A stretch of 64,000 nt of DNA from assembly GCA_016713325.1 (NCBI GenBank), contig JADJPJ010000004.1:496001-560000 (forward strand). The letters run 5' to 3'. How positions within the stretch are numbered: the stretch's first letter is position 1; the number at the start of each line of letters is the position of its first letter. Below the pieces are notes generated by a model. That model saw only the letters and a list, made by a program, of their open reading frames with translations, ran no database searches and had not been told where the DNA came from. The DNA comes from Candidatus Flexifilum affinis. GTDB taxonomy: Bacteria; Chloroflexota; Anaerolineae; Aggregatilineales; Phototrophicaceae. Shown in pieces: positions 55,794 to 64,000 of the stretch. Made by a program: the position numbers and the translations under genes.

Positions 55794-58131
55794 CGGCTGT
55801 GCGGGAATTTCCGCTGCGTGACGCCTATATCGATCACTGGCTGTGGTCGCTGAGCCCGGACAATGCTGAGGAGCGTTGGCGCTACGCCCGCTGTCCGGAG
55901 GATCACGTGCTGACGCTCGTTGACGCTGAAGCATGCGGCTGTCGTTCGGTTCGCGCCGCGGCGATGACCAGCCTGCATACGGCCATGGGCGGTGCGGCAG
56001 TGTTGAGGCTCTCCGGCCTGGGGATCGATCGCGTCTTCGTCAACGGCGAGCTGATCGGCCAGGAAATGGTCGCGGACGCTCAGACGATCCCGGTGCTGCT
56101 TCATCCCGGTCGCACGGAGATCCGCATCGACTTCAGAATTCCAGCGGGACGGGGCGCCGTCACGATGCGCGCCGCCGCGCGAGTCTGCGATGCCCCGCCG
56201 GACACGATGGTGCAGATTCTCACGACCAGCGGCGACCCGGCGCGATGGGCGAAGTTCGAGCGGGTATTTGATGGGGCGATCATCGACCGGGATGTCTACA
56301 CCGCCGGGGCGCTGGTCCAGCTCACCTGGCCATCCCTGGACGAGCGCTGCACCACCCAGGGCAGACTCCAGCACAGCTCCGGTCGCATCTACGGTCAGTC
56401 CACCAAGATGCTGGACGCCGAAACAAGGACGCTGGTCCTCGGAAAAGCGATCAACATTCCGGATGGCGCCTATCAGATCGTGGTCATGCCGGACTCCGGG
56501 ACGAGTATTATGGGGGGATTGGCTACAGCCGATCCCTGCCCATCAACGTCAGCACGGCCGCCTTCTCGCAGACCTGGTATGCGGATCTGGAGTCCGGCGC
56601 GCAGAGGCTCTGGAACACGCCGCCGGTTTCAGAGGCAGTCTTGTCGGCCAGATTGCTCGGATGGCGCTTGGACGGTGGTCTGATGTCGATGCTCAGCTGA
56701 TCGCGGATGCCGTCGCGGACGTCGTGGCGGACTGCCCGGACGGCTGGCGCGAGGCCGTAGCTCTGCTTGGCGCGGTAGGGCGCTATGCCGCGCAGATGCC
56801 GGCCGAGGTGAACGCGTCCATCGATACCCTTCGGCGTCATGTGCTCTCCCTGGCCAGCAGGGAGTCCTGCGGGGGTGAGGGCGACTACGATGATGGTGAC
56901 GAACTCCTTCGGCTGACCGCCTGTTTGCTTACGGAACAGTCGACTCCTTCCGAAGGTCTGCCCGCCATCGAGACTGATCTCGCGCGCTGGCTGCATAGCC
57001 GTGGTGTGGCCGGGCTGTACCGGTGGGGCACTCGACAACCTCGAATCGCTGATCGTGGCGCTCACCCACCTGGTCGATCTGGCGGAGTCCGAGACCATCA
57101 GCGACCTTTCTGCCGTTCTGTTGGACAAGCTGCTCTTCGGGCTGGCGACGAATACCTTCAAGGGTGCATGGAGTTCGGCCCGGCGGGCAGGTGTGTGGCC
57201 AGACATTCTGAACGGCCGCCTCGACCCGACCGCCGGAATCTGCAGGCTGTTGTGGGGGATGGGCGTCTTCAACGATCAAATCGCCGGAATCGTTGCCCTG
57301 AGCGACTCGGACTCCTACGAGGTGCCGTCGCTCATCCAGGCCGCTGCGCTCGATCTGTCGGAGCCGCTCTGGTCGCGCGAGAGCCATCGCACGCGGGGCG
57401 AAGCGGTCAGCACGGTGACCTATAGAACCGGTTCCGGCATGTTATCGTCGGCCCAGGCATACCGTAGCGGCTCTCGGGGCCAGTCTGAACAGATCTGGCA
57501 GGCGATCCTCAGCCCCGACGCCGTGGTATTCACCAACCATCCCGCGTACGCGACCGACTATGCCGCTCCCGGGTTCTGGTGCGGCAGCGCTGTCCTTCCG
57601 CGCGCAGCGCAGTGGCACGACGCGTTGATCGCGGTCTACAACGGCGCTGACGCGGGTATGGATTTCACCCACGCCTACTTCCCGCTGTGGGCCTTCGACG
57701 ACTATGTGCTGGGCAATCGCTGGGCCTTTGCGCGTGTTGGGCAGGCCTATCTGGCACTCGGCTCGACGAACGAACTTTTCCTCATGACGACAGGTCCAGG
57801 CGCCGCCCGCGAACTGCGATCTCCGGGTCGGGCGAGCATCTGGCTGTGTCAGATGGGCAGCGCCGAGCAGGACGGCGACTTCGCCGCATTCCAGACGCGT
57901 GTCAGTGGCGGCACTCTGCTTGTGAATGGTCAGTCCGTCGATTGGACGACTGTCAGGGGCGATCGCCTGCAGTTCGGATGGGAAGGGGATTTTCGGGTGA
58001 ATGGAGTGGTGACGCCGCTCCAGTTTGAGCAGCATATCGAGAACCGCTACTGCGCCAGTGGCGTACAGCAGGATTCGATGGACATCCAGATCAAAGATTT
58101 CGTGATGCGCCTCAATTTTGGGTTGGAGTGA
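55790..58131 (+). pseudogene. Large carbohydrate-lyase-like protein, three frameshifts
   Basis: A GTG overlapping the ATPase stop starts MTAVREFPLRDAYIDHWLWS. The chain runs through GKAINIPDGAYQIVVMPDSG, shifts near 56510 to YSRSLPINVSTAAFSQTWYA, again near 56625 to GSLVGQIARMALGRWSDVDA, and near 57030 to ALDNLESLIVALTHLVDLAE. It ends with a beta-rich part (NHPAYATDYAAPGFWCGSAV, FTHAYFPLWAFDDYVLGN). About 780 residues with a sandwich, a helical toroid and a second sandwich recall polysaccharide lyases of the alginate/heparinase type, but no catalytic residues can be assigned. There is no signal peptide. Confidence 0.5.
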
Positions 58132-58146
58132 ACTCAGGAAGCCGCC

Positions 58147-59321
58147 ATGTCCGAAAAACACTATGTTGAAGCTTTACCCGTAACCAGCGGGAAGCATCAC
58201 TGGTTTGGCTACTACGACAAATTCCCCTGGGATGCGACGGGCCGCTATCTGCTCGGCCTGGAGTCGACATTCGTGGATCGCCAGCCGACTGGCGAGGAGC
58301 GCGCCGTCGTCGGTATGATCGACTTGCAGGACAACAATCGCTGGATTCCTCTGGACGAGACCCTGGCCTGGTGCTGGCAGCAGGGCACCATGCTTCAGTG
58401 GCTGCCCTCGGCCCCAGATCGCAAGATCATCTACAACCAGCGCGACGGCGATCGCTTTGTGTCGATCATCCGCGATGTGTTTACCGGTGAGACGAAGACC
58501 CTTCCGCGGCCGATCTACTGCGTGCGCCCTGACGGAAAACGCGCGGTGACCCTCAACTTCGCACGTCTCGATCGCCGTCGTCCCGGTTATGGCTATCCCG
58601 GTGTGGTCGACGCCTGGGCACACGACCCGCACCCCGTCGACGACGGCATCTTCAGCATGGACCTGGAGACTGGAGAGAGCCAACTGATCATCAGCTACGA
58701 TCTGATTCGCCATAACCAGCCAAACGACACCTTCAACGAGGGGCAGCACTGGGTCAACCATCTGGCGTATGCGCCGGACGGCAAGCGTTTCGTCTTTCGC
58801 ACCGCTGGCAGCATGAGGTCGAGAACTCGTCGCGAAAATGGCTGGACCGCTTCTACAGCGCCCGGGACGATGGCGGCGAGATCTGGCTGCTCGCCGATGA
58901 CGGTTTCATCTCGCACTTTGACTGGTACTTGCCCAGCAAGGTGCTCGCCTGGGCCAACCACAGCACGCTGGGCGTGCATTACCTGATGTACACCGACTGT
59001 ACGACGGAAGTCGAGGTCCTGGGCAAGGATGTCTTCTACGAGGACGGCCACTGCTCGTTCTCGCCCGATCGTAAGTGGATGATGACGGACACCTACCCGG
59101 ACTCCGAGGACAAGCGTACACTGATGCTCTATCATATGGCGACCGGCCGGCGCATCGATATTGGCAAGTTCTACGCGCCGCCCGACCTGGTAGGCCCCCT
59201 GCGCTGTGACCTCCACCCGCGATGGAGCCGGGATGGGCAGCAGGTCTGCATCGACTCCGCCCATGAAGGTTCACGGCAGATCTACGTCCTCGATGTCTCG
59301 GAGATCGTCCAGTCAGTCTGA
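58147..59321 (+). pseudogene. Beta-propeller protein, oligogalacturonate-lyase-like, one frameshift
   Basis: The product starts with VTSGKHHWFGYYDKFPWDAT and has propeller repeats with WD-like ends (LAYAPDGKRFVF, CSFSPDRKWMMT, PRWSRDGQQVCID). A base is lost near 58798, after which HRWQHEVENSSRKWLDRFYS continues to 59321 for about 391 residues. The His-rich motifs and seven-blade layout resemble bacterial oligogalacturonate lyase-type proteins, which cleave unsaturated uronate oligomers in the cytosol. This would fit the GH4 enzyme next to it. The match is by pattern only. Confidence 0.6.
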
Positions 59322-59395
59322 GCGCAGTGTTGAATCCACCGGACCCGGCTGAAAGCGTTCGCCTCGCCGGGTCGTCTCAAGGAGCATGAAGCACC

Positions 59396-60778
59396 ATGTC
59401 TGAAGTGCAACATCCGAAGGTCGTCGTCATCGGGGCTGGCAGTCTGTTCTTCGGCAGGCAGGCGATCTGGCAGATGGTCCATTCGCCGTATCTGAATACC
59501 GGTACCCTGGCGCTGGTCGACAACCACCCGGAACGGCTTGATCGTATGGCCAGGCTGGCGGAAATGGTCATCGCTGAGACCGGCGTGCCGCTGAAGCTGG
59601 AAACCGCCTACGACTGGAAGGATGTCCTGCCCGGCGCGGACTTCGTCGTCCTCAGCTTTGCCGATAAGACCGTCTACTACCGCGGGATAGACTGCACCAT
59701 CTCGGAAAAATACGGCATCCGCATGTGTTCGGGGGACACGATCGGCCCAGGCGGCATCTTCCGAGCCATGCGCGAACTCCCGGTCATTATGCGTTGCACG
59801 CGCGACATCGAAGCGATGTGCCCCGACGCCTGGGTCATCAATTACATCAATCCTTCGACCGTCAACGGGATGGCCCTGGCGCGTTATGTCCCTCAGCTCA
59901 AGAGTTTTGCCCTGTGCGACAGTCTGCACATGCCGCATGTCAAGCGACATGCCGCGCTGCGCGCCGGCATTGTCCGCGATGCCTCGGAGTATAACGAGGT
60001 GGTGGACGCCGCGTTCGACATGCGCATCGCCGGGGTCAATCACTTCACCTGGATGCTGAAAGCCGAGTACGACGGCCAGGATGTCATGCCGGCCATCGCC
60101 AGTTCGATCCTGCGCACGGCCGCCACCGAAGATCTGGGCGGGGATGTCGGCGCGAAGGCCAAGTTCAACGATCGCATCGCTCACAAGCTTTACGAGATCT
60201 TCGGATACATTCCGGTCTGCGTGGCTCACACCAAGGAATATGTTCGTTACTGGCAGGGCAAGGGGACGATCGCGGATGATATTCCGCCGCTGCTGATCTG
60301 GGAGACCGAGGACCGCTATGAGCGACACGCGGCCATGTGGCGTCAGGTCGACGGTTTCCTGAGCGGGGAAACGCCGATCGCCGATTACATGAAGACCTTC
60401 GGGCCGGATCACGCGACGGACATCATCGAAAACATGGTGGGTAACCTGGGCAAGCCGTTCTACATCAACACGCCGAATCGCGGTGCTGTGACCAACATGA
60501 GCGACGATGCCTTCCTCGAACTGCTGTGCGATGTGGATATGAACGGGCCGAAGCCGCGCCCGGTTGGCGAGATGCCGCGCGGCGTCCGTGGCATGCAGGA
60601 AGTCGTCCTGGACACGCATGAACTCACGGCTGAGGCCATTGTCCGGTGTGACTACGGGCTGCTGCGGCGGGCCATGATGACCGACCCGCTGGTCACGTCG
60701 ATCGCCGATGCCGACCACATTCTGACGGAGCTTCTTGACGCCGAGCGAGACGCTCTGCCAGACTGCTGGTACGCCTGA
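59396..60778 (+). CDS. Glycoside hydrolase family 4 (NAD- and Mn-dependent)
   Basis: The 460-residue product has the NAD-binding start KVVVIGAGSLFFGRQAIWQM, IGPGGIFRAMRELPVIMRC, the NPSTVNGMA loop, the manganese ligands Cys in FALCDSLHMP and His in GVNHFTWML, and the family end. GH4 enzymes use NAD oxidation at C3 and elimination to split alpha- or beta-glycosides, including alpha-galacturonides and alpha-glucosides. The missing GHG loop of 6-phospho-glycosidases suggests a non-phosphorylated substrate, in line with ABC rather than PTS uptake. It is the last intact gene of the LacI operon. Confidence 0.88.
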   Translation: MSEVQHPKVVVIGAGSLFFGRQAIWQMVHSPYLNTGTLALVDNHPERLDRMARLAEMVIAETGVPLKLETAYDWKDVLPGADFVVLSFADKTVYYRGIDCTISEKYGIRMCSGDTIGPGGIFRAMRELPVIMRCTRDIEAMCPDAWVINYINPSTVNGMALARYVPQLKSFALCDSLHMPHVKRHAALRAGIVRDASEYNEVVDAAFDMRIAGVNHFTWMLKAEYDGQDVMPAIASSILRTAATEDLGGDVGAKAKFNDRIAHKLYEIFGYIPVCVAHTKEYVRYWQGKGTIADDIPPLLIWETEDRYERHAAMWRQVDGFLSGETPIADYMKTFGPDHATDIIENMVGNLGKPFYINTPNRGAVTNMSDDAFLELLCDVDMNGPKPRPVGEMPRGVRGMQEVVLDTHELTAEAIVRCDYGLLRRAMMTDPLVTSIADADHILTELLDAERDALPDCWYA

Positions 60779-60876
60779 AAATACGGAATTCGGAGCAGGA
60801 CTGCAACAGCATAGGTCTGCGGTAGAGATGCAGTCCATGGTAGTACACGAACCAGGTTCATCTGACGGGTTGATAG

Positions 60877-61112
60877 CGTAGGGGCGGACGTGCAAACGAA
60901 GTTTGCCTGTGTCCGCCCGGGAATGGGGGGGGGTTGCCCCCCCCCCGGGTGTCCGCCTGGGGGGGGGGCCCCCCCCCCCGGGGGGGGGGGGGGGGGGCGG
61001 GAACGGAAGGAGGGGGCGGGGGGGGGGGGGGTCCGGGAGGGAACGGGGGGAGGTCAAAACGGCGGGAGATCGAGAATGTGTGCCTGGGCGGGGACATTGC
61101 CCCGCCCCTACG
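60877..61112. repeat. CGTAGGGG-bounded palindromic repeat with poly-G/poly-C core
   Basis: CGTAGGGGCGG (60877-60887) and CCGCCCCTACG (61102-61112) are perfect inverted arms, the same type of ends as the element at 5332-5389. Between them lie runs of G9, C10, G10, C11 and G18 and further G-rich sequence. Such runs are unlike anything else here and may be base-calling artefacts inside a real repeat. No gene is present between 60779 and 61131. Confidence 0.5.
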
Positions 61113-61131
61113 GCTGGCTGTTTCAGACTAG

Positions 61132-61308
61132 AGAATTGGAACAACCACCACGCGCGATCGCCTGCTTGTGATCGACGTGGGAAGCCTCGCGGCAGAAGCG
61201 GTGCTGATTTCGCTGGACGGGCAACTCCAGGGTCTTCGCCAGGTGGACTACACGTTCCACCGTTTGCGGCCGGATCACGTCGACCAGATCCCCGAAAAAC
61301 AGAGGTAG
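61132..61308 (+). pseudogene. Remnant of FGGY-type carbohydrate kinase N-terminus
   Basis: A short open frame reads RDRLLVIDVGSLAAEAVLIS, then LDGQLQGLRQVDYTFHR and RPDHVDQIPEKQ before a stop at 61308. Its layout copies the first 45 residues of FGGY kinases (LALDLGTSSVKAALVDLDG, then a Pro-Gly-Trp-Val-Glu-Gln-Asp-Pro type stretch), but Thr-Ser of the phosphate loop is Ser-Leu and no further kinase sequence follows. It is preceded by the repeat and lies at the end of a sugar operon. I call it a decayed kinase fragment with moderate certainty. Confidence 0.45.
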
Positions 61309-61446
61309 AATTGCTCCACGGACACCTGCCCGTTTGCCAGGTGACCGAAGGACCGATCAGGAAACCCTGTGAACCTAACCGGGATAAAGCGGTGGCTGTG
61401 TCGAAGCTCCGGGCATCCGGGTCTATACAATTGAGGACAGGAACCC

Positions 61447-62118
61447 ATGACGACTGCTTTACGACCGGCCGTTTTCAGTGACGTCGAAGGCACGCTGATC
61501 AGTATCAGCTTTCCGCGCACGTATTTCGAACAAGCCCGCGAGATGGGACTCGTCCCGACGATCAACATCGTTCAGACGGGCATCCTCAACCTGCTGTCAA
61601 AGCCGTTTTCCCCCAAGTCGAAGGTCGGCGGTATTCTGCGGTATCTGGCGATCATGACCGCGATGCGCAATCTGCCTATGTCGATGAACGCCCAGGTGAT
61701 GGATCGCGTCAATCCGCTGCTGCATCAGGCGCTCAAGCCCAAAACTATCGCCTGCATCCGCCAATACGAGGCTCAGGGTTACCCGGTGATCCTCGTCAGC
61801 GCGGCGCTTCAGCAGGGCGTCGAGACGTTCGCGGCGACGCTCGGCTGGCGCGGCGAAGGCACGCGCCCGATTCTTGACGGCGATCGCTTCACTGGACGCG
61901 CGGAAAAGCCGCTGACGGGAGCGGAAAAGGTGGTGCGCGTGCGTCAGGTTGCGACAGAGATGGGGATTGATCTGGCAAGCTCGGTCGGTCTCGGCGATAC
62001 AGTCTCTGACTCCGCGTTCCTATCGATCCTTGGCGCAGCGTGTGTGGTCGATCCTGACCCCGATCTGCGTGCCATTGCCACTGAAAAAGGTTGGGACATC
62101 CTGGACAGCAGCGGGTAA
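61447..62118 (+). CDS. HAD-superfamily hydrolase, subfamily IB-like
   Basis: The 223-residue product has motif I FSDVEGTLISISFP, where the second Asp of DxDxT is Glu, then a helical cap, motif II VILVSAALQQG, a Lys in KPLTGAEKVVRV, and motif IV VGLGDTVSDSAFL. HAD-IB members are phosphatases or acyl-phosphate-type hydrolases such as SerB. The Asp-to-Glu change occurs in related proteins but may weaken phosphatase activity. It stands alone, with a MITE copy following. Confidence 0.8.
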   Translation: MTTALRPAVFSDVEGTLISISFPRTYFEQAREMGLVPTINIVQTGILNLLSKPFSPKSKVGGILRYLAIMTAMRNLPMSMNAQVMDRVNPLLHQALKPKTIACIRQYEAQGYPVILVSAALQQGVETFAATLGWRGEGTRPILDGDRFTGRAEKPLTGAEKVVRVRQVATEMGIDLASSVGLGDTVSDSAFLSILGAACVVDPDPDLRAIATEKGWDILDSSG

Positions 62119-62222
62119 TCTGCCTGGTACTCGATCACGTCGATGATGCGGTGCTGGCGTCGTCGCTCAGCGCTGATATACCGGAGGGGCCGAGTGCCAG
62201 AAACTGGACCTGGTGGGAGTCT

Positions 62223-62320
62223 CAGGGAATCACGGATTGCTTCACCTCACCCCGTTTCGCTACGCTCAACCGACCCTCTCCGTGCGGAGAGGGCAAAAAG
62301 TCGTTAGACGTTTTGGGATG
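62223..62320 (-). mobile_element. MITE-like element, copy 4, truncated
   Basis: CAGGGAATCACGGATTGC at 62223 and the central CTCTCCGTGCGGAGAG (62275-62291 region) match copies 1 and 3, but the other arm decays after TTTTGGGATGG and no right terminal repeat is found. About 98 bp remain. It lies between the convergent HAD and MobA-like genes; otherwise 62119-62399 shows nothing. Confidence 0.7.
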
Positions 62321-62399
62321 GCACTGTGGCATGCGCACCTGGAACACTCCAGGCTAGTCTGCTCTTCGAGCCCAGGGGAAACTGCCCCAATAAGCCATC

Positions 62400-63047
62400 T
62401 CACGGAATGATATAGTCGGAAGTCGAGGTGTCCGGCGGAACGCTCTCGCCAAGTTCGCGGCGCGCGCGCGCCAATTCTTCCGGCGTATTGAGGTTGGTGA
62501 AGGAGCGCAAATCTCGATCGATCGCCCGTATGGCGGTCTCGCTCACCAGACGCACGCGAAGGTGCTCGAAGAGACCACTAACACGCAGCTGGTTGCGATC
62601 AATGAAATGGCGCATCACTGGAACGCAGCGCTGGTGATAGATCGCATGGAGTCCCTGGGGCTGGTCGTCGACCATCGGCACGACGGCATCAAAGCCAGCG
62701 CGAAGGGAAAGCAGATAGTCGAGCAGTGCCCGGTTGAGAAAGGGCATGTCGCTGGCTACGCACAGCGTGTAGGGGGCAGGACTGTGCTGGAGCGCGCTGA
62801 GGATGCCGCCGAGCAGACCTTTTCCCCGGACAACATCCACGACGACGTCCGCGTTGAAATGGCTGTACTGCTCGGGTCGGTCTGTGACCACGAATACGGG
62901 TGCGCCCAGCGGTCGAACGTGCTGCAGGACATGAGGGATCAGGGGTTTGCCCGCCAGCTGCAACTGGGCTCTGTCTTCGCCAGAACGCAGCACATCGCCT
63001 CCTGACAACACGGCGACTGCAAACCTACTCTTCTCGTCACGGTCCAT
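62400..63047 (-). CDS. MobA-like nucleotidyltransferase
   Basis: The 215-residue product follows MobA (molybdenum cofactor guanylyltransferase): LSGGDVLRSGEDRAQ, then LAGKPLIPHVLQHV, CVASDMPFLNRALLDYL (metal aspartate), QGLHAIYHQRCVPVM and the end FTNLNTPEELARARREL. The usual GGxSxRMGxDK reads GGDVLRSGEDR, so the phosphate-contact Lys is Arg. It may attach GMP or CMP to molybdopterin. The latter form is used by xanthine-dehydrogenase-type enzymes such as that at 14.7-18.4 kb. Confidence 0.75.
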   Translation of the reverse strand: MDRDEKSRFAVAVLSGGDVLRSGEDRAQLQLAGKPLIPHVLQHVRPLGAPVFVVTDRPEQYSHFNADVVVDVVRGKGLLGGILSALQHSPAPYTLCVASDMPFLNRALLDYLLSLRAGFDAVVPMVDDQPQGLHAIYHQRCVPVMRHFIDRNQLRVSGLFEHLRVRLVSETAIRAIDRDLRSFTNLNTPEELARARRELGESVPPDTSTSDYIIP

Positions 63048-63264
63048 AGACCAAACTCACTTGCAGCATATGATGCAGTTGTGGCGCTTTCCCCAGGTCC
63101 GTATTATCTCATATTTCGTTGGAGAGGGGTGTTCCATTCATGCCAGATCGGTGGAATTTGACGACAGGGTTCGCAAAAAGATAACAAATGTAACTGGCAC
63201 AACCGTTGACAAAGCATAATGATCAGGGTAGAAGTTCTGTAGTAGACGAGGGTTCGGTCAATAG

Positions 63265-64000
63265 GTGACCCTCAACGCTTTTCTTTATGGTTTGATCTGC
63301 TTCACCATCGGCCTTGTTGTACTCCTGCGTGGACGTGGAGACAGCGAGCTTGCCCTGGGCCGCCAACTACACTGGCTTGGCGGCCATGCGCTCCTCCTCA
63401 GCGCCTATAGCTGGGGCATCACACTGGTTCACGACCGGATTGGCACGGAACCGCTCGAGGTCGATACCGCCCTGGTTCTGCTGTCTCTGGTGGCGTCCGG
63501 GGTGGTGTTACTGCGCTTTGGCTCCGGTCTCATCGCCGAAGCCGGTCCCCTGCCGTTGTGGATGAATTTCCTGCCCGTCGCCCTGCTTATCCCCTCGACG
63601 ATGCTCATCGCCTATGCCATCGTCGTCGTGGTCACCGCCACGGAAGTCCAGGTTGCGATCATCCAGTGGTCGCATGACCTGCTGCTGCTGCCCGGTGGCA
63701 TTCTCGCCGCGATGGGCTTTGCCCGACAGTGGCGCCGCCTCAAGCTGCTGAACGATGTGCCGGCATCGATCATCCTGCTGGCGACCGCCGCCGCCTTTCT
63801 CGTCAACGCCATCGTCGGCGCTGTCATTCCCGTCAGCCTGCCAACTGCCGGTGCAGCTGGTGCGCCGTTAATCGGCGCCCCGACGGAAACCTGGCGTCTG
63901 CTGTTGATTGCCCTGGTCGCCGTGCTCGTTGGGGCATCCATGAACGTTTTCGAGATCGAGCGCCAGCACAAGATCAAACGGCTTGAGGAGGCGCGGCGCG
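63265..64000 (+). CDS. Polytopic membrane protein, partial, possible sensor
   Basis: Open from GTG 63265 (preceded in frame by TAG) to the window end, 245 codons so far. There are six to seven hydrophobic segments, beginning NAFLYGLICFTIGLVVLLRG, then LLLSAYSWGI, ALVLLSLVASGVVLLRF, FLPVALLIPSTMLIAYAIV, IILLATAAAFLVNAIVGAVI and LLLIALVAVLVGASM. A charged helix FEIERQHKIKRLEEA follows at the end. This layout is common in N-terminal membrane sensors of histidine kinases or diguanylate cyclases, but the output domain lies outside the window. Confidence 0.6.
   Translation, partial: MTLNAFLYGLICFTIGLVVLLRGRGDSELALGRQLHWLGGHALLLSAYSWGITLVHDRIGTEPLEVDTALVLLSLVASGVVLLRFGSGLIAEAGPLPLWMNFLPVALLIPSTMLIAYAIVVVVTATEVQVAIIQWSHDLLLLPGGILAAMGFARQWRRLKLLNDVPASIILLATAAAFLVNAIVGAVIPVSLPTAGAAGAPLIGAPTETWRLLLIALVAVLVGASMNVFEIERQHKIKRLEEARR

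Noticed and set aside
60925..61032. G-quadruplex regulatory element
   Set aside because: Alternating runs of G and C of this length are more likely a sequencing artefact inside a hairpin repeat.
1..64000. CRISPR arrays, tRNA and rRNA genes
   Set aside because: No regularly spaced direct repeats and no cloverleaf or rRNA-like stretch was found by reading; a covariance-model search would be needed to exclude small RNAs.

Overview
The window is a 64-kb, GC-rich bacterial segment with dense operons. No tRNA, rRNA or CRISPR array was seen. The gene mix suggests Chloroflexota from a draft or metagenome assembly: oligopeptide-type ABC transporters, DUF917, NifX-like proteins, a xanthine-dehydrogenase-type hydroxylase with CoxD/CoxE helpers, and a LacI-controlled GH4 locus. 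That assignment is inferred from gene content, not from a marker gene. Many genes are split by single-base frameshifts, most of them between 49.8 and 58.8 kb. This looks more like sequence error or very recent decay than old pseudogenes.

Layout. (1) 0-5.2 kb: small metal and stress genes (two NifX-family proteins, a frameshifted radical SAM protein, OsmC, a universal stress protein, an XRE-cupin regulator, a patatin-like lipase). (2) 5.2-5.7 kb: a hairpin-rich non-coding stretch. (3) Minus-strand operon 20.7 to 5.7 kb: MoxR ATPase, VWA protein, three-subunit molybdenum hydroxylase, a complete Opp-type transporter, an SDR, a small protein, an LLM-type flavin oxidoreductase and DUF917. (4) Plus-strand operon 21.3 to 38.7 kb, divergent from it and headed by a FadR-type GntR regulator: a lysine-less aminotransferase homologue next to a normal one, SDR, Ldh2-type dehydrogenase, three AspA/AstE-like proteins (the third without its zinc site), a prolyl oligopeptidase, a creatinase-fold protein, a binding protein with two permeases, a DegT aminotransferase and MmgE/PrpD. 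(5) Plus-strand operon 39.2 to 46.3 kb under a HutC-type GntR regulator: amidohydrolase, creatininase-family protein, class III aminotransferase, a binding protein and two permeases. (6) 46.5-47.9 kb: two hypothetical genes on the minus strand. (7) LacI-headed operon 48.3 to 60.8 kb: a Tat-exported binding protein, two permeases, two ATPases, a large carbohydrate-lyase-like protein, a beta-propeller protein and a GH4 glycosidase, then a remnant of an FGGY-type kinase. (8) 61.4-64 kb: HAD hydrolase, MobA-like transferase, and the start of a membrane protein that runs off the end.

How the parts fit. Four binding-protein/permease systems of the dipeptide type lie in one window, but only two bring ATPases, so operons 4 and 5 probably borrow OppD/OppF from elsewhere, perhaps from operon 3. 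The enzymes of operons 3 to 5 (DUF917, creatininase and creatinase folds, amidohydrolase, AspA-like deacylases, aminotransferases, molybdenum hydroxylase) point to uptake and breakdown of small nitrogen-containing compounds. The substrate cannot be named. The LacI locus looks like uptake and cleavage of an oligosaccharide, possibly uronate-containing.

The most unusual signals are adjacent live and dead enzyme paralogues in operon 4, a roughly 154-bp MITE-like element in four copies (one with a perfect 5-bp target duplication), and a GC-rich hairpin between binding-protein and permease genes in all four transporter operons.
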